From NCBI GenBank assembly GCA_900545325.1, contig UQZE01000010.1, forward strand, positions 1 to 27,319: a DNA stretch of 27,319 bases. Direction: 5' to 3'. Positions 6,166 to 14,122 of the stretch are shown piece after piece. Position numbers and translations under genes: made by a program. Below the pieces are notes generated by a model. That model was not told the origin of the DNA. It made no database searches and saw nothing but the letters and a program-made list of their open reading frames with translations. The stretch comes from an uncultured Eubacteriales bacterium (GTDB lineage Bacteria > Bacillota > Clostridia > Christensenellales > Borkfalkiaceae). Position 1 is the first letter of the stretch. Each line of letters opens with the position of its first letter.

Positions 6166-7334
6166 GAGATTTCGTCATCGACAAAGTAAAAAACATCAAA
6201 CCCTCGGGCATACGCAGGTTTTTCGACCTTGTCGCCGGCTCGCAGGATAAGATCATATCGCTGGGCGTCGGCGATCCGGATTTCACCACCCCGTGGGAAA
6301 TCCGCAACGAAGGCGCCGCGTCCGTCATGCGCGGCCGCACGCATTATTCCTCCAATATCGGCCTGCCCGATCTGAGAAACGCGCTTTCGGAATATCTCGA
6401 TACCCGCTTTTCGGTGCGCTACGCGCCCGAAGAGATCATGCTCACCATCGGGGCGAGCGAGGCCATAGACGCCACGCTGCGCGCCGTCGTGGACGTGGGG
6501 GACGAGGTTCTCATTCCCGATCCCAGCTACGTTTCCTACGCGCCATGCGTGGAACTCTGCGGCGGCGTGCCCGTTTCCGTGCCCTGTTTTGCCGAAAACG
6601 GATTCAAGCTCACGCCGGAAATGCTGGAAAAGTGCGTTACGCCCAGGACGAAAGCGCTCATCTTTCCCTATCCCAACAACCCCACGGGGGGCATTATGGA
6701 GCGGGAATATCTGGAAGCGCTCGTACCCGCGGTTTTAAAGCACGATATTTTGGTCATATCCGACGAGATCTATGCCGAACTTACCTACGGGCAGAGGCAC
6801 GCCTCCATCGCCGCGTTCCCCGAAATGCGGAACAACGTGGTGCTCATCAACGGATTTTCAAAATCGTTCGCGATGACGGGCTGGCGCATCGGATTTTTAT
6901 GCGCCGAGCCGAATCTTTTTAAAAATATACTTAAAATTCATCAGTACACCACGATATGCGCGCCCATCATGAGCCAGTATGCCGCGCTCAAAGGCGTGCG
7001 CGACGGGTTGAAGAACAATTTCGTTTCCATTGCGGAAATGCGCGACGAATACGATAAGCGCCGCAGATTTTTATACCGTTCGTTCAACGCCATGGGGCTG
7101 AAGTGTTTCGAACCGAAAGGCGCGTTCTACGTGCTCCCGTCGGTGGCGGAAACGGGAATGACGGGGGAGGAATTCGCGGAAAAACTGCTCAGAGAGGAAA
7201 AGGTCGCGGTCGTTCCCGGCAGCGCGTTCGGCGAAAGCGGGAAATATTTCGTCCGCTGTTCCTACGCCACGTCCATGAAAGACTTGAAAGAGGCCGTCGG
7301 GCGCATCAGGGCGTTCGTCGCGCGGCTGAAATAA
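6162..7334 (+). CDS. PLP-dependent aminotransferase, class I/II
   Basis: This 390-residue fold-type I aminotransferase has the expected order of motifs: SLGVGDPDFTTP near the N terminus, the cofactor-binding TIGASEAIDATL, YPNNPTGG, ISDEIYAELTY, and the Schiff-base lysine K234 in GFSKSFAMTGWRIGF. The C-terminal arginine that holds the substrate carboxylate lies in YFVRCSYA. Length is normal for the AspC/PatA-like group, which moves amino groups between aspartate, aromatic or branched amino acids and 2-oxoglutarate; exact substrate is unclear. Overlap with an Lrp regulator supports amino-acid control. Pyrophosphatase follows after 11 bp. Confidence 0.92.
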   Translation: MRDFVIDKVKNIKPSGIRRFFDLVAGSQDKIISLGVGDPDFTTPWEIRNEGAASVMRGRTHYSSNIGLPDLRNALSEYLDTRFSVRYAPEEIMLTIGASEAIDATLRAVVDVGDEVLIPDPSYVSYAPCVELCGGVPVSVPCFAENGFKLTPEMLEKCVTPRTKALIFPYPNNPTGGIMEREYLEALVPAVLKHDILVISDEIYAELTYGQRHASIAAFPEMRNNVVLINGFSKSFAMTGWRIGFLCAEPNLFKNILKIHQYTTICAPIMSQYAALKGVRDGLKNNFVSIAEMRDEYDKRRRFLYRSFNAMGLKCFEPKGAFYVLPSVAETGMTGEEFAEKLLREEKVAVVPGSAFGESGKYFVRCSYATSMKDLKEAVGRIRAFVARLK

Positions 7335-7345
7335 AGGAGAGATAC

Positions 7346-7891
7346 ATGAATATTTGGCACGACATCGATAAAGACAGAGTGAAACCGGAAGAATTTGTCG
7401 CCGTGGTGGAAATCCAGAAGGGCAGCAAGCAGAAATACGAAATGGACAAGAAGACGGGGCTGCTCATATTGGACAGGATTTTATATACGTCCACCCATTA
7501 TCCCGCCAATTACGGTTTTATACCGCATACGCTCGCGGAGGACGGCGACCCGCTGGACGTGCTCATTTTATGCAGCGAGGAACTTCTGCCGATGAGCTTG
7601 GTAAAGTGCTATCCTATCGGCGTCATCACCATGAAGGACAACGGCAGCGTGGACGAAAAGATCATCGCCATACCGCTGACCGACCCTACATACAACAATT
7701 ATAAGAGCATAAGCGATCTGCCGCAGCATGTGTTCGACGAGATGCGCCATTTCTTCATGGTGTATAAACAGCTGGAAAACAAGGAAACGGCGGTGGACTA
7801 CGCCGCGGACAGGGACGAGGCCGTGAAAATCATTCAAAAGTGCCTCAAATGCTATCACGACAACCTTTTCGAAATACTCAACAGAAAATAA
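7346..7891 (+). CDS. ppa: Inorganic pyrophosphatase, family I
   Basis: This 181-residue soluble enzyme hydrolyses pyrophosphate to two phosphates and drives biosynthetic reactions. The family I signature DGDPLD is at residues 66-71, preceded by the substrate-binding HYPANYGFIPHT; further metal and phosphate ligands appear in KDNGSVDEKIIAIP. Length is normal. I take ATG 7346 as start, with AAAGGAGAG 6 nt before it; the frame is open further upstream inside the aminotransferase but without a ribosome site. The gene lies third in the Lrp operon and ends in a strong terminator. Confidence 0.95.
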   Translation: MNIWHDIDKDRVKPEEFVAVVEIQKGSKQKYEMDKKTGLLILDRILYTSTHYPANYGFIPHTLAEDGDPLDVLILCSEELLPMSLVKCYPIGVITMKDNGSVDEKIIAIPLTDPTYNNYKSISDLPQHVFDEMRHFFMVYKQLENKETAVDYAADRDEAVKIIQKCLKCYHDNLFEILNRK

Positions 7892-7897
7892 AAAACG

Positions 7898-7921
7898 CCG
7901 CCCGGCATCGGGCGGTTTTTT
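7898..7921 (+). terminator. Terminator between ppa and lrgA
   Basis: A 7-bp stem CCGCCCG / CGGGCGG with a GCAT loop is followed by T6. It ends only 12 bp before the lrgA ATG, leaving no room for a promoter between them. Confidence 0.9.
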
Positions 7922-7933
7922 ACGGTCGGAATT

Positions 7934-8371
7934 ATGAAATACGTATTTCAATTTTTGCTGATACTGCTCGTTTCGTTCGTTGCGGAAATATTGCACGCGC
8001 TCATTCCCCTGCCCGTGCCCGCGAGCATATACGGGCTGGTCATTCTGTTCGTCCTGCTCTGCACGAAGGCGGTCAGGCTCGAACATGTGGAAAAGGCGGG
8101 GGATTTCCTGCTGAAAGTCATGCCGATGCTCTTCATTCCCGCGGGCGTGGGCGTGATGACTGCGGCCGAACTCCTTTACCGTAATCTTTGGGTAGTGCTC
8201 GTTTCCATGACGGCGGTAACGGCGTTCGTCATGGTCGTTACGGGCGTGATCGCGCAGGCGCTTACAAAGAAAAAACGGCCTGCCGCCGCGCGGGCGGAAG
8301 AGCCGGCGGCGGAAACGGCTGCGCCCGCCGAGGCGCGAGAGGAGGGCGATAATGCTGAACTTTCTCAATGA
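7934..8371 (+). CDS. lrgA: LrgA/CidA family holin-like membrane protein
   Basis: This 145-residue protein has four hydrophobic segments and the family core PVPASIYGLVILF, followed by LEHVEKAGDFLLKVMPMLFIPAGVGVM. LrgA with LrgB is linked to control of murein hydrolases and to pyruvate or glycolate uptake in other Firmicutes. The last 30 or so residues form an Ala/Glu-rich tail (from about residue 117) longer than in typical members. Only a weak ribosome site (TCGGA) precedes ATG 7934, and the gene begins 12 bp after a terminator with no visible promoter. It overlaps lrgB by 20 bp. Confidence 0.9.
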   Translation: MKYVFQFLLILLVSFVAEILHALIPLPVPASIYGLVILFVLLCTKAVRLEHVEKAGDFLLKVMPMLFIPAGVGVMTAAELLYRNLWVVLVSMTAVTAFVMVVTGVIAQALTKKKRPAAARAEEPAAETAAPAEAREEGDNAELSQ

Positions 8372-9044
8372 ATCGATGTTTTTCGGCCTGTTCATCAGCG
8401 TGGGGGCGTATTTTGTCGGCTGGCTGCTCAACAGGCGGTTCAAAAAGGATTTTATCAATCCGCTCATCATTGCGGTGCTCCTCGTCGTGGCCTTTCTGCT
8501 CGTAACCGGCATGGATTACGAGGCGTATGAAGAACAGGCCTCTCTGCTCGGCTATCTGCTCACGCCGTCCACGATCTGCCTTGCCATTCCGCTCTATAAA
8601 CAGCTGGGCATACTGAAAAAGAACGCGGCGGCGGTTTGCGTTGCGGTTTTTTCGGGCGCGGTGGCGGCCATGCTGGCCGTCCTGCTCGTTTCGCTGGCGT
8701 TCGGCGTTACGCACGAGATATACGTATCCCTGCTGCCGAAGTCTATCACCACGGCTATCGGCATGGGCGTTTCGGAAGAACTCGGCGGCGTGCAGGAAAT
8801 CACGGTCGCGGTCATCGTGGTAACGGGCGTGGTCGGCGCAATGATCGGCAAACCGCTCTGCAAGCTCTTCCGCATTCATAACCCCGTGGCGGTAGGGCTG
8901 GCGTTTGGCGTTTCCGCGCACGCGGTGGGCACGTCCAAGGCGCTCGAACTGGGCGAGACAGAGGGCGCCATGAGCGGCCTCGCGATCGTGGTAACGGGAA
9001 TACTGACGGTAGCGTTGTCACCGCTCTTCGCGCTTTTTTACTGA
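8352..9044 (+). CDS. lrgB: LrgB family membrane protein
   Basis: This 230-residue membrane protein is the LrgB partner of LrgA. Family landmarks are LLTPSTICLAIPLYKQ, LLPKSITTAIGMGVSEELGG and FGVSAHAVGTSKALELGETEGAMSGLA. Length is normal. The start ATG 8352 lies within lrgA behind GAGGAGGG. The last 63 bp of the gene, including the stop, are the first unit of a 92-bp tandem array: the C-terminal coding segment appears twice more downstream. The stop follows a run of six T bases, and adding one T would extend the frame into the next copy. Confidence 0.93.
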   Translation: MLNFLNESMFFGLFISVGAYFVGWLLNRRFKKDFINPLIIAVLLVVAFLLVTGMDYEAYEEQASLLGYLLTPSTICLAIPLYKQLGILKKNAAAVCVAVFSGAVAAMLAVLLVSLAFGVTHEIYVSLLPKSITTAIGMGVSEELGGVQEITVAVIVVTGVVGAMIGKPLCKLFRIHNPVAVGLAFGVSAHAVGTSKALELGETEGAMSGLAIVVTGILTVALSPLFALFY

Positions 9045-9241
9045 AAGGGAAAAAGCGCCTGAGCAAGATAAGCGCGATCGTGGTAACGGGAATATTGACG
9101 GTGGCGTTGTCGCCGCTCTTCGCGCTTTTTTACTGAAAGGGAAAAAGCGCCTGAGCAAGATAAGCGCGATCGTGGTAACGGGAATATTGACGGTGGCGTT
9201 GTCGCCGCTCTTCGCGCTTTTTTACTGAAAGGGAAAAAGCG
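8981..9241 (+). repeat. 92-bp tandem repeat of the lrgB 3' end (2.8 copies)
   Basis: Copies are 8981-9072, 9073-9164 and 9165-9241 (the last lacks 15 bp). Each holds the code for the last 20 LrgB residues, the stop, a hairpin GCGCTTTTT / AAAAAGCGC (9030-9058 in copy 1) and a joining segment. Copies 2 and 3 are identical. Copy 1 differs from them at three bases (9003, 9011, 9020), all silent in the LrgB frame. In the joining segment the frame reads L-S-K-I-S before the shared A-I-V-V, where lrgB itself has M-S-G-L. Confidence 0.95.
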
Positions 9242-9243
9242 GG

Positions 9244-9262
9244 AGCGGCCGCGCAGGCCGCT
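9244..9262. other. Palindromic hairpin after the lrgB array
   Basis: AGCGGCC (9244-9250) and GGCCGCT (9256-9262) form 7 bp around GCGCA. There is no T-run, so this is not a terminator. Confidence 0.6.
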
Positions 9263-9278
9263 AATCCGCATAATAAAA

Positions 9279-9305
9279 CCCCCTCGCGGTCCGCGAGGGG
9301 GTTTT
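9279..9305. terminator. Bidirectional terminator between lrgB and thiT-like gene
   Basis: A perfect 10-bp stem CCCCCTCGCG / CGCGAGGGGG with a GTC loop is flanked by AAAA and TTTT, so it serves both converging genes. Confidence 0.93.
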
Positions 9306-9307
9306 GC

Positions 9308-10441
9308 TTATTGAGGCGTTTCGTCGGAGGTTTCCGTCGGGTTGACGGCGGCGATCTGTTTTCTCATCGCCCGCGAGGCGAGAAGCGCGCCGCCGGCCAG
9401 CACGTCGAGCGCCAGATCGACGAAGATAAAGGAATTGTACGCAAAACTGTACAAAAGTTCCCGTCCCTCCCAGATCGACCAGGAATAGAATACGAAATAT
9501 CCGCTCAGCACGTGCGAGAAATATCTGCCCGCGCAGGCGACTGCCATGCCGAGCGCGAATTCCAGAAGCATATTTCCTCTCAAACCCTTCATGCCTTTGA
9601 ATATGCCCGCGAGTCCGAGCGCGCCGAATGCGACGGGATAATCGAGCAGCACCTGCAGGGGTTCATAGATCTGCGGGCTCTGTATACACTGCAAAAGTCC
9701 GTATATCACGCCCACCATCACGCCCTTTTTCGCGCCGAACATATAGGCGTAGAGCATGATCGGCAGCATGGATACGAGCGTTACCGAACCGCCCATCGGC
9801 AGGGAAAAGAACTTCACGTAGGAAAGCGCGAACGCCGTCGCCGTGCACACGCCCGCATAGGCGAGCTGTTTCGTGGGGGAGGCGCCGCCCTTTTTGCGGT
9901 CGAAGAGCACGGAAAGCGTCAATATGACGGCGACGAGCAGCGCCGAGAGGATAATGTACAAAGTTTTGTTTTTCGGTTCGTATCCTTCGCCCGTGGGGAA
10001 GAGGCATAAAATGACGATCACGTAAGCCGCGAACAGCGCGAGCGCCGCCCAGAACACGTATTTGAACGCCTTGGGCGCGAACAGTTTCACCAGCGTGCAG
10101 GCGACCGCCGCGGCGAGCGCGTATGCGGCGAGTCCCACCCATAACCAGAAGTTCACGTCGAGTTCGCCCTTTAAAGACATGCGCGATATCTGCATATAAA
10201 GGATAACGGAAATAAGCGTTACCGCATAGCCGACGGCGACGCCCGCGGCCACGCCCGCGTAGGCGCGCAGCTTTGCGGGAAATTTGAAGCGCATGAGCAC
10301 GGCGACGCCGATCAGAACCGCGGCGAGCGCGAGCGTTACCCAAAGGGCGAACCCCTGCACGGATTCGATCGCTCTTTTCAGCGCTTCGATCTGCTGGTCG
10401 GCAGAAAGCGCGGGGATTTCGGTATCCCAGTTGTCAAACAT
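9308..10441 (-). CDS. thiT: ThiT-like thiamine ECF transporter S component with long N-terminal membrane domain
   Basis: This 377-residue membrane protein has a ThiT-like second half (about residues 191-360): KQLAYAGVCTATAFALSYVK, then LPMGGSVTLVSMLPIMLYAY and GVIYGLLQCIQSPQIYEPLQ with late tryptophan and tyrosine residues typical of the thiamine site. ThiT is usually 180-200 residues; here about 190 more come first, with five or so hydrophobic segments of unknown role. The candidate TPP riboswitch and terminator in its leader give independent support for thiamine uptake. The start is ATG 10441 after GGAGAG. The ECF ATPases are not nearby. Confidence 0.87.
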   Translation of the reverse strand: MFDNWDTEIPALSADQQIEALKRAIESVQGFALWVTLALAAVLIGVAVLMRFKFPAKLRAYAGVAAGVAVGYAVTLISVILYMQISRMSLKGELDVNFWLWVGLAAYALAAAVACTLVKLFAPKAFKYVFWAALALFAAYVIVILCLFPTGEGYEPKNKTLYIILSALLVAVILTLSVLFDRKKGGASPTKQLAYAGVCTATAFALSYVKFFSLPMGGSVTLVSMLPIMLYAYMFGAKKGVMVGVIYGLLQCIQSPQIYEPLQVLLDYPVAFGALGLAGIFKGMKGLRGNMLLEFALGMAVACAGRYFSHVLSGYFVFYSWSIWEGRELLYSFAYNSFIFVDLALDVLAGGALLASRAMRKQIAAVNPTETSDETPQ

Positions 10442-10463
10442 ACATTCTCTCCTTCATATCGCC

Positions 10464-10495
10464 AAAAAGAAAAACGCGCCCGGAAAAGGGCGCGT
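10464..10495 (-). terminator. Riboswitch-controlled terminator upstream of thiT
   Basis: On the minus strand, ACGCGCCC / GGGCGCGT (8 bp, loop TTTTCC) is followed by TTTTCTTTTT. It lies between the TPP aptamer and the start codon, as an expression platform should. Confidence 0.87.
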
Positions 10496-10511
10496 CAAAC
10501 GGCAAGCAAAA

Positions 10512-10592
10512 AATTTTGCGTTTCCCTTCAAGCATTACCTTGTCGGGTTCAATGGTATGATCTCAGCTTTTTACGGCACCCATAGCGATATT
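10512..10592 (-). promoter_or_regulatory. TPP riboswitch (THI element)
   Basis: Reading the minus strand, the conserved blocks occur in order: GGGTGCC (10581-10575), CTGAGA (10566-10561), GAACCC ending at 10545, GGTAATGC (10539-10532) and GGGAA (10526-10522). These are the conserved TPP aptamer elements. A terminator follows, so TPP should stop transcription of the thiT-like gene. Outer boundaries are approximate because the P1 stem is weak by eye. Confidence 0.93.
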
Positions 10593-10605
10593 TTATTGTA
10601 GGTAA

Positions 10606-10634
10606 AGTATACTGCAAAAAAATTCTTGTGTCAA
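10606..10634 (-). promoter_or_regulatory. Promoter for the TPP riboswitch / thiT transcript
   Basis: On the minus strand: perfect -35 TTGACA (10629-10634), 17-bp spacer, -10 TATACT (10606-10611). Its -35 overlaps that of the divergent promoter. Confidence 0.87.
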
Positions 10635-10654
10635 ACGATTTCTTGTGATATACT
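10626..10654 (+). promoter_or_regulatory. Promoter for the YfbR-like/carbamoyltransferase-like operon
   Basis: -35 TTGTGT (10626-10631), 17-bp spacer, -10 TATACT (10649-10654). The -35 boxes of the two divergent promoters overlap by three bases (10629-10631). Confidence 0.75.
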
Positions 10655-10674
10655 GAAAGTCGGAGAAAAAGCCG

Positions 10675-11250
10675 ATGTATAAATTTTTCGCGTTTTTAGA
10701 CAGAATGAAGTATATCAAGCGCTGGTCGCTCATGCGTTCCGTGCGGGAAGAAAACATCATGGAACACACCCAGCAGGTAACGGTCATCGCGCACGCGCTC
10801 GCGCTCGTGAAAAACCGTATATACGGCGGCTCTGCGGACGTGGAAAAAACCGTTTTATACGCGCTTTATCACGAAACGGGGGAAGTCATCACGGGCGATC
10901 TGCCCACGCCGATCAAATATTTCAACGAAGAGATCCTCGGCGCGTACAAGGATCTCGAAAGCAAGGCGGAAAAAAAACTCCTTTCCATGCTGCCCGAAGA
11001 ACTGAAAGCGGATTACGAGGCCTGCGTTCTTCCCGATACGGAAAGCGGGGAATATAAGATCGCCAAGGCGGCGGACAAGATAGCCGCGTATTTAAAATGC
11101 GTGGAGGAAGTGAAGTCGGGCAATTCCGAGTTTAAAAAAGCCAAGAGCGCCACGCTCAAAGCGATCCGCGCGCTCGATATGGAAGAAGTGAGATATTTTA
11201 TGGAAAACATCGTTCCCGCTTACGAGCTGACGCTCGACGAGCTGGACTGA
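10675..11250 (+). CDS. YfbR-like HD-domain 5'-deoxynucleotidase
   Basis: This 191-residue protein matches YfbR-like enzymes, which remove phosphate from deoxynucleoside 5'-monophosphates. Shared features are KRWSLMRS, E30-H31-T, the block TGDLPTPIKYFN after the metal site, KAADKIAAYLKC with D134, and a late EVRYFMEN. In Escherichia coli YfbR the metal site uses an HD pair; here the pair is H66-E67, an Asp-to-Glu change. Glu can still bind metal, so activity may persist, but this is unusual. The start is ATG 10675 after GGAG. The next gene follows after 21 bp with its own strong ribosome site. Confidence 0.86.
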   Translation: MYKFFAFLDRMKYIKRWSLMRSVREENIMEHTQQVTVIAHALALVKNRIYGGSADVEKTVLYALYHETGEVITGDLPTPIKYFNEEILGAYKDLESKAEKKLLSMLPEELKADYEACVLPDTESGEYKIAKAADKIAAYLKCVEEVKSGNSEFKKAKSATLKAIRALDMEEVRYFMENIVPAYELTLDELD

Positions 11251-11271
11251 TAAGGGAGGTATTCTTATCGT

Positions 11272-12183
11272 ATGGATATAAATAAATACGGCGCGAAAGG
11301 GAAAATAGGCATACGGCACTTGTTTTCGGCCGCAGATCTCGAAGAGGGGCAGATTTACGAAATACTGCACCTCGCGAGAAAACTCAAACAGAAACAGCAG
11401 GTGAAGGAAAAACTCGGCGTGTTCGACGGCAAGAACGTGGCCATCATGCTGCGCAGCAGTTCTTCGCGCGCGCGCATCTCGTTCGAACTGGCGGTCAACC
11501 GTCTGGGCGGAAAAACGCTCTATCTTTCGCCCAACGATTCCGACTTTCTGAAAGGGCTGACCTATCTGGACGCCGCCAACATGCTGCATCGCTACGGCGT
11601 GAACGGTCTTGTGGTGAAAAATCTCGCGGCGGAGGAGGCCGCGCAGCTCAAAGCGTTCGGCAAGCTGCCCGTCGTCGCGTTAAGGGACGGCCGCGGCAGC
11701 TCCTGTCAGATCCTCGCAAGCCTGTTTACCGTGTGGGAAAAGACGGGCAGGCTTTCGGGCGCGAAACTCGCCGTGCTCGGCGACTGCCGCGCGGTCAACG
11801 CGGAAGAACTGAACGCCTACGCGAAATGCGGGGCGGAGGTAACGCTCTGCTGCCCCGAAGACTGCCGCCCCGACGCCGCGCTTTACGAAAAGCTTTCGCA
11901 GTTCGGCGAAGTGCGCGTAACGACAGACGTTGCCGCCGCCGTGAAAAACGCGGATATCGTAACTTCGGCGTGCCGCGAAGGGGAAGACTTTCCCGCGGCG
12001 TACAGGATAACGAAGGAACTGATGGAACTTTCGCCCTCGGCGAAATATATGCACGTTCTCCCCGTGCGCCACGGCGAAGAGGTATCGGACGACGTGCTTT
12101 ACGGCGAAAGGAGCGCCGCGTTCGACCGCGCGGGCAATCTGATCTATGCCGAACAAGCCCTCATGATGCTCCTTTTCCGCTGA
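11272..12183 (+). CDS. Ornithine carbamoyltransferase-like protein lacking key active-site motifs
   Basis: The 303-residue protein aligns over its whole length with ornithine carbamoyltransferase (carbamoyl phosphate plus ornithine to citrulline), including an OTC-like C-terminal stretch LPVRHGEEV and YAEQALMMLLF. Key motifs have changed: the carbamoyl-phosphate loop STRTR is SSRAR (64-68); HPxQ is SSCQ (143-146), losing the catalytic His; HCLP is HVLP (261-264), losing the ornithine-site Cys; and the SMG loop reads SAC (232-234). The arginines R66, R68 and R107 remain. It is either an enzyme with another substrate or a non-catalytic relative. ATG 11272 follows AAGGGAGGT. No arginine genes are nearby. 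Confidence 0.8.
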   Translation: MDINKYGAKGKIGIRHLFSAADLEEGQIYEILHLARKLKQKQQVKEKLGVFDGKNVAIMLRSSSSRARISFELAVNRLGGKTLYLSPNDSDFLKGLTYLDAANMLHRYGVNGLVVKNLAAEEAAQLKAFGKLPVVALRDGRGSSCQILASLFTVWEKTGRLSGAKLAVLGDCRAVNAEELNAYAKCGAEVTLCCPEDCRPDAALYEKLSQFGEVRVTTDVAAAVKNADIVTSACREGEDFPAAYRITKELMELSPSAKYMHVLPVRHGEEVSDDVLYGERSAAFDRAGNLIYAEQALMMLLFR

Positions 12184-12227
12184 AAAACGCTTGCGTTATT
12201 GCGGATTTGTGCAAGGTGTACGGTTTT

Positions 12228-12243
12228 GATAAAAATATTTATC
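12228..12243. other. AT-rich palindrome upstream of the ABC ATPase promoter
   Basis: GATAAA (12228-12233), AATA, TTTATC (12238-12243). It lies 12 bp upstream of the -35 box and could be an operator. Confidence 0.3.
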
Positions 12244-12254
12244 ACATATGCCCA

Positions 12255-12307
12255 TTGTAAAAAGGTAACAAATGTAGTAAAATAGAAACATAGAAAAAGT
12301 TATGTTT
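12255..12307 (+). promoter_or_regulatory. Promoter and inverted repeat upstream of the sugar ABC ATPase
   Basis: -35 TTGTAA (12255-12260), 17-bp spacer, -10 TAAAAT (12278-12283). At the predicted start lies an inverted repeat AAACATA / TATGTTT (12286-12292 with 12301-12307), directly before GGAGG (12308-12312). It could be an operator or a 5' stem-loop. Confidence 0.7.
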
Positions 12308-12324
12308 GGAGGAAAATATTTTCT

Positions 12325-13728
<1,404 letters not shown>

Positions 13729-13741
13729 TCGTTGCCGACAA

Positions 13742-13772
13742 AAGACCGCTTGAAAAAAGCGGTCTTTTTTTT
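13742..13772 (+). terminator. Intrinsic terminator after the sugar ABC ATPase
   Basis: A 10-bp stem AAGACCGCTT / AAGCGGTCTT (13742-13751 with 13757-13766) runs into T8. Confidence 0.93.
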
Positions 13773-14040
13773 CGTCCGTTGTTTGCGCAGGGGAAAATAA
13801 GGACATAATAGAAAGGATCGGCGCGGGCGGCGTTTTCCGTTTGCGCCGCGTCTGCGAATATTTGCGTTCGTTTAGGCGTAACTGTCGCTGCCGTCGCGTT
13901 TTCGTTTTGCGGCGCGGCGGCAGGGTGCGGCAATCCTTCGGCGGCAGAGCGCCTTGCGGCAGGCGGGGGCGCGCCCGGGCGCTGCGGCTCGCAAGAGGCG
14001 GAAAATTTTTCCTTATCGCGTTACGCGGCGAAAAAAATCG
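13773..14040. other. GC-rich stretch without a convincing gene
   Basis: The stretch is rich in GGC/GCG runs. One frame stays open from 13812 to 14162 and reads like a lipoprotein signal (hydrophobic run then A-A-G-C at 13926), but it has a TAG just upstream, no usable start codon near that signal and no ribosome site. It may be a gene remnant or a chance result of base composition. I see no RNA structure here beyond short GC palindromes. Confidence 0.4.
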
Positions 14041-14069
14041 TTGACAAAACGGCCGCGGTGATGTACAGT
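14041..14069 (+). promoter_or_regulatory. Promoter for the metal-exporter-like gene
   Basis: Perfect -35 TTGACA (14041-14046), 17-bp spacer, -10 TACAGT (14064-14069), 54 bp before the ATG. Confidence 0.72.
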
Positions 14070-14122
14070 ATAAAAAATCGTTTCGGACGGCGGCCGCAAA
14101 AACGGCGCGCCAAAGGTGCAAT

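Noticed and set aside
9030..9058. The hairpin GCGCTTTTT / AAAAAGCGC as a terminator of lrgB
   Set aside because: No T-run follows the 3' arm; the true terminator is at 9279-9305.
8981..9241. CRISPR array
   Set aside because: The 92-bp units are contiguous with no unique spacers and encode the lrgB C terminus.
9038..9271. A 77-codon minus-strand frame through the repeat array
   Set aside because: It arises only from the repeats read backwards; Arg-rich, with no ribosome site.
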